DNA of 64,000 nt from Nitrospirales bacterium (lineage in GTDB: Bacteria; Nitrospirota; Nitrospiria; Nitrospirales; UBA8639), in the NCBI GenBank assembly GCA_022825885.1, contig JAJDVY010000004.1:1-64000 (forward strand), written 5' to 3'. The notes under the pieces were generated by a model that saw only the letters and a program-made list of their open reading frames with translations, was not told the DNA's origin and ran no database searches. A program made the translations under genes and the position numbers. Of this stretch, positions 27,765-36,505 are shown one piece after another. Positions within the stretch are counted from its first letter, which is position 1. Every line of letters begins with the position of its first letter.

Positions 27765-27945
27765 CGTCATCCCTAACAAAAAGACACTGGATTCCCGATG
27801 AAAGATGTCGGGAATGACAGAAAAGGAGCAGGAATGACAGCCTGAGGTGATTCAACGTCTTTGCTTCTTTCCGTCTCCTTCTGTCATCCCCGACCCGATC
27901 GGGGATCCAGCGTCTTTGGTGTTATCTGTCCGTCATTCTGTCCAC
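27765..27945. repeat. Interspersed palindromic repeat, copy C (two partial units)
   Basis: The left unit contains ACACTGGATTCCCGATG and GATGTCGGGAATGACAG (to about 27820), which is copy A's left half in inverse orientation. The right unit begins CTGTCATCCCCGACCC (27881) and reaches GATCCAGCGTCTTTGG, then GTCATTCTGTCC. The whole 27632-28005 gap is occupied by these units and has no convincing gene. Confidence 0.75.
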
Positions 27946-28005
27946 GAATGGGTGAACATTGACAATCCGTCCAATGTATTCCCAGGCGTTAAGAGATTGG
28001 CCGCC

Positions 28006-28491
28006 ATGTCACCCATGCTTCTTGCCAAGCTGATTTCAGGAGGTCAAACAGGCGTGGACCGGGCAGCCCTCGACGTTGCCTTGGAACGCGGATTGCCAAC
28101 CGGCGGGTGGTGCCCCAAAGGGCGTCTGGCCGAAGACGGGAAAATCCCGATGATCTACCGGTTAAAGGAAACGCCATCGCCGCATTATGCCCAACGAACA
28201 CGTTGGAACGTCCGCGACGCGGACGGAACGCTCGTTTTAACGTACAACGAACCCACGGGCGGCACGGCACTGACGATCCATACCTCTCAAAGCATGCACA
28301 AGCCTTATTACGTCATCGATTTGACGGCGCCCGAGGCCACTCGCAACGTTGTCTCGTGGATTTCCCACATGGACATCGCCATCCTGAACGTAGCAGGGCC
28401 CCGAGAAAGCATCTGCCCCGGTATCTATCAGAAAGCCTTCGACTGGTTGCAAAACATGCTGGTCAGGCAGAACTCTCTATTGAGTCTATAA
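28006..28491 (+). CDS. Putative molybdenum carrier/YpsA-like Rossmann protein
   Basis: From MSPMLLAKLISGGQTGVDRA the protein is 161 residues. The N-terminal SGGQTGVDRAALDVAL and GGWCPKGRLAEDG motifs, DGTLVLTYNEPTGGT, and NVAGPRESICPGIY match the cpYpsA/putative molybdenum carrier family in the YpsA/LOG superfamily. A close family member was described as a molybdenum cofactor carrier protein. The longer upstream frame (to 27847) reads through repeat copy C and was rejected. Two sulfite-oxidase-type molybdoenzymes elsewhere in the window make a Moco role attractive but unproven. Confidence 0.75.
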   Translation: MSPMLLAKLISGGQTGVDRAALDVALERGLPTGGWCPKGRLAEDGKIPMIYRLKETPSPHYAQRTRWNVRDADGTLVLTYNEPTGGTALTIHTSQSMHKPYYVIDLTAPEATRNVVSWISHMDIAILNVAGPRESICPGIYQKAFDWLQNMLVRQNSLLSL

Positions 28492-28577
28492 TGCAAACTT
28501 GATTCCTTCAAGGTAGCCACGTTTTGCCACGGGGAAGCAGACATGAGACCATAGGTCGAACCCGTGAAGAGAGGTCA

Positions 28578-29057
28578 ATGATGTATATCTTCTGGTTGGG
28601 ACTCATCGCATCAAGCCTGTCAGGCCAATTGCTCGCTGGCGATTCCCCCTCTCCATGGTTTTTTCAACCCGTTGAAAATAAAAGATTTGCGGAAATTGTC
28701 ACCATACCGAAACTTCTTCAGACCCCCAGCCAATACCATCAAAAACCCATTCGAATCCGGGGAACCGTTACGCGGCTGGAACTTCATCTCGACGACTCGA
28801 AACATTTCATCAATTTTGTATTTTACCTCAAGACAGGGGCGGACCGCGTACTGGTCTTCGGGCGGCATGATCGAACTCGAGGAGACATCCAAATGACCAT
28901 CGGTCGAACCGTTGAAGTTGAGGGCATCTTTTGGAAGGAACGAGAGGCCAATGGCCACCGGTTATTCAACAACGTCGAAGCCCGACGGGTCACGTTTTAT
29001 CCTCCGCTCACCCCGGATCAAGCGGCCCGCCCTTCTCCCCTCCTGACAAGTCTTTGA
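28578..29057 (+). CDS. Exported hypothetical protein with possible OB fold
   Basis: A 159-residue protein starting MMYIFWLGLIASSLSGQLLA has a signal peptide. It then shows a beta-rich core with YHQKPIRIRGTVTRLEL and GRTVEVEGIFWKERE, alternating strands that resemble OB-fold exported proteins. The tail is proline rich. GAGAGG precedes the first ATG. No specific family was recognised, and it lies convergent with the FNR-like gene. Confidence 0.6.
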   Translation: MMYIFWLGLIASSLSGQLLAGDSPSPWFFQPVENKRFAEIVTIPKLLQTPSQYHQKPIRIRGTVTRLELHLDDSKHFINFVFYLKTGADRVLVFGRHDRTRGDIQMTIGRTVEVEGIFWKEREANGHRLFNNVEARRVTFYPPLTPDQAARPSPLLTSL

Positions 29058-29067
29058 CGCAACCTTC

Positions 29068-29973
29068 TCACCACGTTTCGGACCGGAAACTGAGCGGAAC
29101 CAACTGTGCTTGCTCCAGCCCTAAGACGAGTTGATCTTTTGCCGGCGCATTACCACAGAACCGCACGTGACACTGCGACAGATTCGGCTCCAGTTCAACG
29201 AGCGGCGCCAGATTCACGCGAGTGTCCCGCCCGTCGTCCGTCAGGACCTGCACGATTCTTCCTTTCCCATGAGCCCAATTCTCCGGCCACTCCCGGGTTA
29301 ATACCGGATGGTATGAAAAGTGTTGTGGAAATTCCCGCGACAGATCCAGCAGGGCCTGATGCTCCATCAACTGACGAGGCGTTTTGACGCTCACGATCAG
29401 GCTGAAATGCCCCTCTGCCGTTCCTCCGAACGCTCTGGATTGCATATATCGTACATACGCCAAAAACGGCGTGATGCCCGTCGAAAGGGCCACGGCCACA
29501 ATCCGCATCGAGCACCATTCGTGATCCTCTTCCAAAACCAGGGTCGTCGGATCCACCGTCCGGCTGTTTTGGTACACCACCAGTTCCGAACGGGTTTCGT
29601 CGTAACTCACGCACACGTCGATTGAGCCGCCCGTGCGGCAACGCTGCACAAGATCATCGGTCTGCCACCAGGGAGAGGTATCGGCTTTTTCCTTGTGCGT
29701 ATCGTTGATGATCGTTTCCAAGACACGCGGGTTTTCATCCGCACAATTGGAACGTGTATACATGCGGCGGCGATATTTCCGTGTCCGGACACCAAACGGT
29801 TTAGCCAAAAACGCCGACCCAGGATGCATGCAATCACGAATGGGAAGGGGCCGTCCATCGACCTCATACGTCTCCGGCAACGCCAACGTCACCTTTCTCA
29901 TTTCACCCGGATCGTATGTTTCCACATGGATAATCCTGGCAGGCACAAAAAGTTCGCGCGGTCTGGTCATCAA
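29068..29973 (-). CDS. FNR-like FAD/NAD(P)H oxidoreductase
   Basis: The 301-residue protein fits the ferredoxin-NADP reductase superfamily. An FAD-binding barrel includes YRRRMYTRSNCADEN (RxYS-type). The nucleotide-binding domain shows VVAVALSTGITPFLAYVRYM and the C-terminal VRFCGNAPAKDQL. The usual terminal aromatic residue is present as a tryptophan (SETW). It could reduce a ferredoxin or flavodoxin, perhaps for oxidoreductases such as the P450 at 10455, but there is no operon link. Confidence 0.8.
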   Translation of the reverse strand: MMTRPRELFVPARIIHVETYDPGEMRKVTLALPETYEVDGRPLPIRDCMHPGSAFLAKPFGVRTRKYRRRMYTRSNCADENPRVLETIINDTHKEKADTSPWWQTDDLVQRCRTGGSIDVCVSYDETRSELVVYQNSRTVDPTTLVLEEDHEWCSMRIVAVALSTGITPFLAYVRYMQSRAFGGTAEGHFSLIVSVKTPRQLMEHQALLDLSREFPQHFSYHPVLTREWPENWAHGKGRIVQVLTDDGRDTRVNLAPLVELEPNLSQCHVRFCGNAPAKDQLVLGLEQAQLVPLSFRSETW

Positions 29974-30132
29974 GCACTCCTTTCCCTTCCGGGTTTCTCC
30001 ACTCTTGCGAGGGTTTCTTCTCCTCTTATTTTACAATACGATAGACGCCCCGATAAGGTTCGCCAACCGGCGTCAACCAAGACCTCGTTCCCATTTACCC
30101 TATCATAGCCTCGACCGCCAATTTCCGGGACC

Positions 30133-30190
30133 ATTCCTCATGTAAACAACCCGAGCGCCAGAGGTGGTGGCCCCATACAACTGCTTGCGA
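30133..30190 (-). promoter_or_regulatory. Element shared with the gatC promoter region
   Basis: The minus-strand stretch CCACCACCTCTGGCGCTCGG here resembles CCACCACCTTTGGCATTCGG overlapping the gatC -35 box (6489-6514). Similarity continues for about 45 bases. Here the equivalent -10 is poor. It lies 150 bases upstream of the FNR-like gene and 120 bases upstream of the DAHP synthase start, in a gap (29974-30283) that holds no gene. Confidence 0.4.
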
Positions 30191-30283
30191 GAAATCATCA
30201 TTTTCGCTAAGCTCTGTAGGCAATTGTACGAACGTCATTCATTTCTTACGGAGGCTTTCACGTTTCTCAGGGAAGTTAGCATT

Positions 30284-31360
30284 ATGAACGAACCGCTCAA
30301 TAACCGATACGTCATCGAAATCAAGGAACTGGTCCCCCCCCGACGGATCAAGGAACAACTGCCTGCAAATGAGGCAACGGAAGCCACGGTACTGCAAACC
30401 CGTCAGGCCATCCGGGATATTCTTTATGGACGAGACCAGCATCGGCTCCTCGTCGTCATCGGCCCCTGTTCCATTCATGACCCGGAAGCGGCCATGACCT
30501 ACGGGGCCGCCCTCAAGAAGGTCAGTGAGGCAACCCAGGACCATCTGTTGATCGTCATGCGGACCTACTTTGAAAAACCGCGAACAACGGTCGGGTGGAA
30601 AGGACTGATCAATGACCCTTATCTTGACGGAAGCTGTGACATTGCCGAAGGATTACGGCAAGCCCGAACCGTTCTCTTGGACTTGAATGCGCTCGGCGTC
30701 CCCTGCGCCACCGAATTACTCGATCCGGTCACGCCCCAATATCTTTCCGACCTCATCAGTTGGTCAGCCATCGGGGCACGCACCACGGAAAGCCAAACTC
30801 ATCGGGAAATGGCGAGCGGACTGTCCATGCCGGTCGGCTTCAAGAACGGAACGGACGGCAGTCTGCAAGTGGCGCTCAATGCCATGGTGGCAGCACGGCA
30901 ACCTCACAGTTTTGTCGGGATTAATCTCGACGGGGCCACGTCCATTATTAAGACCAATGGAAACCCTGACCGGCACATCGTCTTACGCGGCGGCGGCGGA
31001 AAAACCAATTACAGCCGGGAACACATTCTGGCAGCCAGGGATGGGTTGGCGGATGAAGACATTGCCAGACCCATTATGGTCGACTGCTCCCACGGGAATT
31101 CCGACAAGGATCACACGCGCCAGATTCCGGTTGCCCATTCCGTCGTCCAACAATATTGCGAGGGACAGCGATACATCTTGGGACTCTTGATGGAAAGCAA
31201 TCTCAAGCCGGGCAAGCAATCCTGGGGAACCGGCAAAACGTTGGAATACGGCGTCTCGATCACCGATGCGTGCATCGGGTGGGAGGATACGGAAACCCTG
31301 TTGTATGAATTGGCGGACACGCTGGCGAAGCAAATGCCTTTGCCTGTCGGCACCCCTTAA
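30284..31360 (+). CDS. 3-deoxy-7-phosphoheptulonate synthase (DAHP synthase, AroF/G/H type)
   Basis: The enzyme condenses erythrose-4-phosphate and phosphoenolpyruvate, the first shikimate step. From MNEPLNNRYVIEIKELVPPR it is 358 residues, the size of the E. coli isoenzymes. Motifs include LLVVIGPCSIHDPEAAM, MRTYFEKPRTTVGWKGLIND, PVGFKNGTDGSL, RGGGGKTNYS and VDCSHGNSDKDHTRQ. AGGGAAG precedes the ATG, and an upstream frame start at 30164 was rejected. Which amino acid feeds back cannot be assigned. Confidence 0.95.
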   Translation: MNEPLNNRYVIEIKELVPPRRIKEQLPANEATEATVLQTRQAIRDILYGRDQHRLLVVIGPCSIHDPEAAMTYGAALKKVSEATQDHLLIVMRTYFEKPRTTVGWKGLINDPYLDGSCDIAEGLRQARTVLLDLNALGVPCATELLDPVTPQYLSDLISWSAIGARTTESQTHREMASGLSMPVGFKNGTDGSLQVALNAMVAARQPHSFVGINLDGATSIIKTNGNPDRHIVLRGGGGKTNYSREHILAARDGLADEDIARPIMVDCSHGNSDKDHTRQIPVAHSVVQQYCEGQRYILGLLMESNLKPGKQSWGTGKTLEYGVSITDACIGWEDTETLLYELADTLAKQMPLPVGTP

Positions 31361-31371
31361 AGGAGGTCTCT

Positions 31372-31716
31372 ATGAATCACCCCACGCATACTCCCCACGT
31401 CCATGTGCACCATGACACCTGCGGGCATACGAAAATTCAACATGACGGCCACATCGACTTTCTGCACGACGGGCACATGCACCATCTTCATGATGACCAT
31501 GTCGACGAACACGTGCTTCCGGTTTCCGCGCAAAATCCGGAAGCCTGCACACCATCACACACCTGTGAGGGCCACGAGCCCACGCATAGCCATGGCCCCG
31601 ATTGCGGCCACGAAGCCGTGCCGCATGGCGACCACACGGATTTCCTTGTGAACGGACATCTGCACTTTGTCCATGACACGCACTGCGACGATCATGGCTT
31701 GGTGACGGTAGAATAA
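31372..31716 (+). CDS. Histidine-rich metal-binding protein
   Basis: This 114-residue protein is about one quarter histidine, without signal peptide. Two tandem units are visible: CGHTKIQHDGHIDFLHDGH and CGHEAVPHGDHTDFLVNGH, each followed by H-rich FVHDTHCDDH-like tails. Alternating Asp/His with conserved Cys suggests binding of Zn, Ni or Co. AAAGGAGGT precedes the ATG, 11 bases after DAHP synthase, so it may share that transcript. It is convergent with MerC and Fur, making a metal-storage or chaperone role likely. Confidence 0.75.
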   Translation: MNHPTHTPHVHVHHDTCGHTKIQHDGHIDFLHDGHMHHLHDDHVDEHVLPVSAQNPEACTPSHTCEGHEPTHSHGPDCGHEAVPHGDHTDFLVNGHLHFVHDTHCDDHGLVTVE

Positions 31717-31723
31717 CGGGAGA

Positions 31724-32191
31724 TCAGGAACCCGTTGAAGCAGCAAGTGGCTCGGGGGCTTTGGTCTTCTCGTCGCGTGCATGACAAGAATGACACCGGC
31801 ACAAAGACCGGTTCATAAAGCTACCCCACGCGATCAGAGAAGCCCCGATCAAATTTCCGGTGAGTTCCAGACTCGACCCCTCTCCTGCCACCAAACGCAT
31901 TGAAAGCAACAGCAGGAAGCCGGTCATCGTCAATATCGCCGGGCGACGATCCCGATGCACGGGATACGTCACAAGTACCCCGCCACCGGCGATCACCAGG
32001 ATCACGCCCAAAAGCACCCATTCCGTCGAATCCGAAAACACTGAACTCACAACGTCCTCAAATGCTCCACCGTATTGCGCAGCCAACAAGGGAACCACCA
32101 ATAACGCCAATGGCGTTAAGGCGCAATGCACCACGCACACCAACGAGAGAATCGAACCGGCCCGGGAGAGTCTCACGCCCAACTGCATCAT
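31724..32191 (-). CDS. MerC-domain membrane protein
   Basis: From ATG 32191 the 155-residue protein has four predicted membrane helices. The MerC-type motif SLVCVVHCALTPLALLVVP lies in the first helix (CxxHC-like). The C-terminal tail has CRCHSCHARDEK. MerC was first known for mercuric ion uptake, but the domain also occurs with Fur-regulated metal loci. It begins 19 bases after the fur stop on the same strand and is probably under that regulator. Longer in-frame starts overlap fur. Confidence 0.85.
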   Translation of the reverse strand: MMQLGVRLSRAGSILSLVCVVHCALTPLALLVVPLLAAQYGGAFEDVVSSVFSDSTEWVLLGVILVIAGGGVLVTYPVHRDRRPAILTMTGFLLLLSMRLVAGEGSSLELTGNLIGASLIAWGSFMNRSLCRCHSCHARDEKTKAPEPLAASTGS

Positions 32192-32210
32192 GTCGACCCC
32201 GTCGTTGAAG

Positions 32211-32630
32211 CTATTGACATTTGGGACACCAGCCACTGAATTCCAACGAATGATCGCCCACCAGGAACCGGGTTTCCCTCTCAATCATTGACGTCAGTTT
32301 TTTCAGCGGACATAACAGCAAATCTTCGATTTTTCCGCAGATTCTGCAACGAATATGGTGGTGATGCGCACGCCCCTCTTTCATCTCATATCGAAACTGG
32401 TCATCATGGTGCAGCTTAATCCGCCTGACCAACCCGATGGTCTTCAATGCATTCAGGTTACGATACACTGTGACCGGATCGATAGCGACGTTCTGTTTTT
32501 GCAAACAGGCATACAATTCTAACGGACTCAACGGATATTTCGTTGATTCGAGCACGCCTAACACAGCTTGTCTCGTCCTCGTCATTCGTTTACCCGACGC
32601 CCGAATCTCATCTTTCACGCTGGTTTTCAC
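32211..32630 (-). CDS. Fur-family metal-dependent repressor
   Basis: A 139-residue Fur family protein. The N-terminal winged helix contains TRTRQAVLGVLESTKYPLSP and VTVYRNLNALKTIGLV. The metal/dimerisation part has HHHHIRCRICGKIEDL and a C-terminal CPKC, giving a structural Zn(Cys)4 site. It could be Zur, Nur or Fur; sequence alone does not decide. It precedes MerC in a two-gene unit and lies behind a strong dyad (32674-32692) that overlaps its own promoter, so autoregulation is expected. Confidence 0.92.
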   Translation of the reverse strand: MKTSVKDEIRASGKRMTRTRQAVLGVLESTKYPLSPLELYACLQKQNVAIDPVTVYRNLNALKTIGLVRRIKLHHDDQFRYEMKEGRAHHHHIRCRICGKIEDLLLCPLKKLTSMIERETRFLVGDHSLEFSGWCPKCQ

Positions 32631-32673
32631 GAACCATCCTCACACGGACCATAACGGCGGCCTTGACTCACTT

Positions 32674-32717
32674 ATTGCAAGTAGATTGCGATTAGCACAA
32701 CTGCATGGAAATGTCAA
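32674..32717 (-). promoter_or_regulatory. fur-merC promoter with overlapping dyad operator
   Basis: On the minus strand, TTGACA (32712-32717) is followed after 17 bases by a -10-like TAATCG (32689-32694). The dyad ATTGCAA (32674-32680), GTAGA, TTGCGAT (32686-32692) covers the -10, so bound repressor would block the polymerase. The layout TTGCAA-N5-TTGCRA resembles the published Nur (nickel) consensus tTGCaa-N5-ttGCAA of Streptomyces. Confidence 0.65.
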
Positions 32718-32862
32718 TTTCGACTCGACGGATGCCGTCTTCCCGCCAGCCACGTGCCAGGCTCTCTTGACCGTTGACCCATTCTGTCACTATGCTCCTT
32801 TGCCCTGTTTTCAACTTTCCTATTAACGACGCAGCCAGGATGCGAACCGCACGGAGCGGCCT

Positions 32863-33531
32863 ATGACCGTTGCTCTTCCCTTTCGAGAACCACGATTGGG
32901 ACAGGATTATTGGATCGAAGACAACGTGCTTCCAAACGCCCTCGAAGTGGCCCAACGGTGTATTGCCAACGGCACGTGGACGCTGGGCTCACCATGGCGC
33001 CCTGAACCCTGGCCCGGCATGAGGGCCCCCCATGCCCTGTTCCCCGAGGAATTGCGTCGCGTTGAAGCATGCGTGACACAACGTCTCGGCATTCCGGGCC
33101 TGCAACCGCAAAACGATTCGGACATGGGCATTTCGGGCCATAATCACATCCAATTGTGCGGCGGGGCCGAAGGCGTGGCCCGTCCCCACGTGGATTCCGC
33201 AAGCATCTGCGATTATGCGGCAGTCCTGTACCTTCACCCCAATCCCCCGACCCCTCACGCGGGAACGTCCTTTTACCGGCTTCATATGCCGGGAGCAGGA
33301 CCCGGAGGCAACGTCTGCCCACGGGAATATGAGAGTTTACGGGACGTTCCCGGGATGCCCCAGGAAATGGACCCGACACTCTTTGAAGAGATTCTGGAGG
33401 TGCCTTACGTGTTCAATCGACTGTTGGCCTACAAATCCGACCTGATTCATTCGGCCACTTCGTATTTCGGGTGGGGGACGGAACTCGCTTCAAAACGTAT
33501 GGCCGTGGTGTTTTTCTGGAAGGTCGGGTAA
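32863..33531 (+). CDS. DUF6445-like putative 2-oxoglutarate/Fe(II) oxygenase
   Basis: The 222-residue protein shows HIQLCGGAEGVARPHVDSAS, YAAVLYLHPNPPTPHAGTSF, YRL and RLLAYKSDLIHSATSYFG. The His-x-Asp plus distal His arrangement is that of cupin-type 2OG-Fe(II) oxygenases. I assign it to DUF6445 by pattern. The substrate is unknown. It is divergent from the Fur gene and separated by the operator region, so co-regulation by Fur is possible but the start lies about 150 bases from the dyad. Confidence 0.65.
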   Translation: MTVALPFREPRLGQDYWIEDNVLPNALEVAQRCIANGTWTLGSPWRPEPWPGMRAPHALFPEELRRVEACVTQRLGIPGLQPQNDSDMGISGHNHIQLCGGAEGVARPHVDSASICDYAAVLYLHPNPPTPHAGTSFYRLHMPGAGPGGNVCPREYESLRDVPGMPQEMDPTLFEEILEVPYVFNRLLAYKSDLIHSATSYFGWGTELASKRMAVVFFWKVG

Positions 33532-33592
33532 GGAAGGAATAATGGCCGAGCCCCCCACCGGTTTGCCGGCGGGCTTCGCCCTTGGCTCTTCG

Positions 33593-33613
33593 ACTCCCCC
33601 TCCAGGAGGGAGT
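33593..33613. terminator. Possible bidirectional terminator hairpin
   Basis: ACTCCC (33593-33598) and GGGAGT (33608-33613) flank CCTCCAGGA, giving a compact GC-rich hairpin between convergent genes. No poly-U follows on either strand, so this is tentative. GGGCTTCGCCC and CCGGTTTGCCGG just upstream also fold. Confidence 0.35.
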
Positions 33614-33623
33614 GATGCGGGGG

Positions 33624-35300
33624 TCAGTTGGTCGCCTTCAGCAATTCTCCGGCCGCCTTCCTCACCGTTTGCGTAACCGTCGCGCCTCCCAGCATCCGCG
33701 CAATCTCTTCTTCCCGCTCCTCGGCAGGGAGACGGGTGACCGACGCCATGGTTCGCTTCTCCGCGCTCTCTTTTTGCACCAGATAATGATGATGTGCCTG
33801 GGCGGCAATTTGCGGAAGATGCGTGATGCACATCACCTGGTGCGTTTGCCCCAACGCTTTGAGACGTTGTCCCATGGTTGAGGCCACGTTGCCTCCGATT
33901 CCCGCGTCCACTTCATCGAAAATCAACACGGGCACCTGGTCCACGCTCGCCAACACCGTTTTCATCGCCAACATCAGCCGGGAGAGTTCCCCGCCCGATG
34001 CCACCCGCGTCAAAGGGTGCAGGCTCTCCCCGGGATTCGCACAAAACGTGAACTCGATCTGATCGAGGCCGTGTGGCCCGGCCTGTTCCATTTCAGAGGC
34101 CGCCGTGAGCCCAACGTGGAATCGTGACTTGTCCATCATCAAATGCCCCAATTCGGCGATGATGCGCTCTTCAAGTTTTTTGGTCACGGCCTGACGAGCT
34201 TCGGACAGCTTCTGTCCCAAAGCCCACGTGTCCTGACGGGCTTGTGAAACCTGTCGCTGAAGATCCTGCGTGCGTTCTTCGATGTTCGCCAATTCTTCCA
34301 ATTCGGATTGAATCCGGGTTTGACGAGCCAGCAATTCTTCCAGCGACTCGCGGTATTTCTTTTTCAACCGTTGCAACAAGGCCAGCCGTTCGTCGATCTG
34401 CGCGAGCCTTGCCGGATCATGATCGAACCCATCCTTGTAATGACGGGTGGCCCAAACCAGTTCCTCAACCTGGGCGATGCCGCCCTCGACCGACTCATTC
34501 CAATTCCGAACGTTGTCGTCGATCGTCCCCAGTTCATGCACCAGTTTCCTGAGTTCCGTTAGTTGGGACAAAACCGATGTCTGGTTGTCATACAACAGAT
34601 CATAAGCCTGATTGACGATTTCCAACAACCGGTTGCTGTTCTGCAATCTTCGGTGTTCCCGCATGAGGGCTTCATCTTCTCCGGGAACCAATTGGGCTTT
34701 ACCCAATTCCTCGCATTGAAAACGCAAGAACTCTTCCCGTTCCTGCCGCTCTTTCGACCGTTGCATGGCATCGTCGCCGGCACGAACAAGGTCCTGCCAG
34801 CGACGATAGTACGTGCCGTATTCATCGCGTAACGCCAGCAGCCCTCCAAAGGCATCAAGGACGTTCAATTGCACTTTTGACGAAAGCAACGATTGCTGTT
34901 CATGCTGCCCGTGAATATCGACCAACCAGCCGCCCAATTCCACCATCTGGTGCAAGGGAACCAGCCTTCCGTTCACGTACATCCGGCTCCGCCCTTCGCG
35001 AGAGAGGGTCCGGCGGAGCAGAAGATCCTGCGTGCCTTCCGGCAGCAGGTCCCATTCTTGCAATTTTTCGAGAATCGGCGGACACCCTGATACGGAGAAC
35101 ACCGCTTCCAACGTGGCTTCCTTGGCCCCGGTTCGGATATGCTCGGCTGACGCGCGTCCGCCCAGCAACAGGATCAGGGCGTCAACCAGAAGAGATTTGC
35201 CGGCGCCGGTCTCTCCCGTAAAGACCTGAAAACCCGGCGAAAATTCAAGTTCGAGGGATTCGATGAGGGCGAAATGGGAAATGCGCAGTTCAGTGAGCAT
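33624..35300 (-). CDS. recN: DNA repair protein RecN
   Basis: RecN is an SMC-like ATPase acting at double-strand breaks. The 558-residue product begins MLTELRISHFALIESLELEF with the Walker A GETGAGKSLLVDAL. It has a long coiled coil (about 170-370), and the signature/Walker B region FEFCANPGE-like FTFCANPGE, ASGGELSRLMLAMK and VLIFDEVDAGIGG. The architecture is complete. It is followed upstream on the same strand by trxA. Confidence 0.96.
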   Translation of the reverse strand: MLTELRISHFALIESLELEFSPGFQVFTGETGAGKSLLVDALILLLGGRASAEHIRTGAKEATLEAVFSVSGCPPILEKLQEWDLLPEGTQDLLLRRTLSREGRSRMYVNGRLVPLHQMVELGGWLVDIHGQHEQQSLLSSKVQLNVLDAFGGLLALRDEYGTYYRRWQDLVRAGDDAMQRSKERQEREEFLRFQCEELGKAQLVPGEDEALMREHRRLQNSNRLLEIVNQAYDLLYDNQTSVLSQLTELRKLVHELGTIDDNVRNWNESVEGGIAQVEELVWATRHYKDGFDHDPARLAQIDERLALLQRLKKKYRESLEELLARQTRIQSELEELANIEERTQDLQRQVSQARQDTWALGQKLSEARQAVTKKLEERIIAELGHLMMDKSRFHVGLTAASEMEQAGPHGLDQIEFTFCANPGESLHPLTRVASGGELSRLMLAMKTVLASVDQVPVLIFDEVDAGIGGNVASTMGQRLKALGQTHQVMCITHLPQIAAQAHHHYLVQKESAEKRTMASVTRLPAEEREEEIARMLGGATVTQTVRKAAGELLKATN

Positions 35301-35323
35301 AACGACGGCGCATGCTCACCACC

Positions 35324-35671
35324 CTAGGCAGGAGCGGAATGTTGTGCGAGCAGCGAATCGATGACTTGTTTGAATTGGGTCTTGGGCCGCGCACCCACTA
35401 TTTTTTCGACAGGTTGGCCGTTCTTGAAAAAGAGAATCGTGGGGATGCTCATGATTTGAAACTTGCCGGCGACCTCGGGAACTTCATCGGTATTGAGTTT
35501 CATGACCTTTACTTTGCCTTCATAATCTTTGGCCAGTTCTTCGACAATCGGGGCAACCATCTGACACGGTCCACACCAGACCGCCCAAAAATCAACCATG
35601 ACCAATCCATCGACCTGACCGACTTCAGCTTCCCAATTGGCAGCCGTTGCTTGCACAACGAGTTCGGACAC
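35324..35671 (-). CDS. trxA: Thioredoxin
   Basis: The 115-residue product has the thioredoxin fold with the active site VWCGPCQMVAPIVEEL and the cis-proline region MSIPTILFFKNGQPV. It starts MSELVVQATAANWEAEV and carries no signal peptide, so it is cytoplasmic. A GGAGGAT sequence precedes the ATG. It lies upstream of recN (23 bases), though a functional link is not implied. Confidence 0.96.
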   Translation of the reverse strand: MSELVVQATAANWEAEVGQVDGLVMVDFWAVWCGPCQMVAPIVEELAKDYEGKVKVMKLNTDEVPEVAGKFQIMSIPTILFFKNGQPVEKIVGARPKTQFKQVIDSLLAQHSAPA

Positions 35672-35772
35672 GGCATCCTCCTTCTTCCAAAAGTGACGAA
35701 ACGACGTTCTTCCCCACGTGGTGGGGAGAATCCTAAACGTGCCACTGAAAACGTGTCAACTTCGGCCCGGCC

Positions 35773-36339
35773 TCATCGCCCGGCGTTCTCCTCCCATTGC
35801 CATGGCTCAGGCACGCCGGCCCACCAATTATCCGGGCGGGCTTTTTCCCAGGCTCGAACCTCCAACCATAATTCGTCGGCACGAGCTTTATCAAGCCGGT
35901 TGGCCATACCGGCGACCACGTCATACTGCTGACGGATTCCCTCATGCAGCAGTTCCTTGGCCATCCTGGCCAGTAAATCCGGAGGATCGACAAGGTCCAT
36001 GGTTCCGCGGTTGACCATGGAGAGCGACAACTGCCCCACCTTGACCCATTCATCGCGTTTGGCCAACGACTCCAGGTAGCCATCCAGCGCATGATACACG
36101 TAAATGAGGTACACGTAACTTGTCACGGATGGCGCGTGGTCGATGTTCATTTGACAGGCTTCGATCGCACGCCGGTAATCCCCGGCTGCCAGGTACACTT
36201 TGGCTCGCGCCAACGGAGGCCGGACGTTGGGCATCGAGTGTTCCGCGACTGACGAGTCGGTTCCCGTCAGGCACCATCCGACCAGCAACACCAGAAGACT
36301 TAGGTGAATCGTTCGAAACGGCTCCGGCACGGTCATCAC
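35773..36339 (-). CDS. Exported TPR-like hypothetical protein
   Basis: The 188-residue protein has a signal-like N-terminus (hydrophobic SLLVLLVGWCLTG). Helical repeats follow: ARAKVYLAAGDYRRAIEACQ reads like one tetratricopeptide unit, and SYVYLIYVYHALDGYLESL a second. The possible lipobox cysteine in VGWC might anchor it. It is divergent from another TPR protein at 36506. The function is unknown; TPRs usually mediate protein contacts. Confidence 0.6.
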   Translation of the reverse strand: MMTVPEPFRTIHLSLLVLLVGWCLTGTDSSVAEHSMPNVRPPLARAKVYLAAGDYRRAIEACQMNIDHAPSVTSYVYLIYVYHALDGYLESLAKRDEWVKVGQLSLSMVNRGTMDLVDPPDLLARMAKELLHEGIRQQYDVVAGMANRLDKARADELWLEVRAWEKARPDNWWAGVPEPWQWEENAGR

Positions 36340-36450
36340 ACCCTCCTCCGGTTAACGGTTCGCGACGCAATCCGCGCCAGAATACCACGGATCAATCCTT
36401 CTGTGCATGTTGCTTAACTTCTTCATGGTGATATGGTAAAAATCGCTCAG

Positions 36451-36480
36451 CCTTCCTTCGACAGGCTCAGGACAGGTCTT
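36451..36480. repeat. Short dispersed repeat (CTTCGACAGGCTCAGGACAG)
   Basis: An unmistakable copy of the short dispersed element also found in frame within the protease gene at 41322-41364. A diverged piece, CTTCAGCAGGCTCAGA, lies near 17200. Here it sits between divergent TPR genes and may be part of a read-through frame only. Confidence 0.65.
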
Positions 36481-36505
36481 GTGTCAGACAATCAGGAATG
36501 TACCG

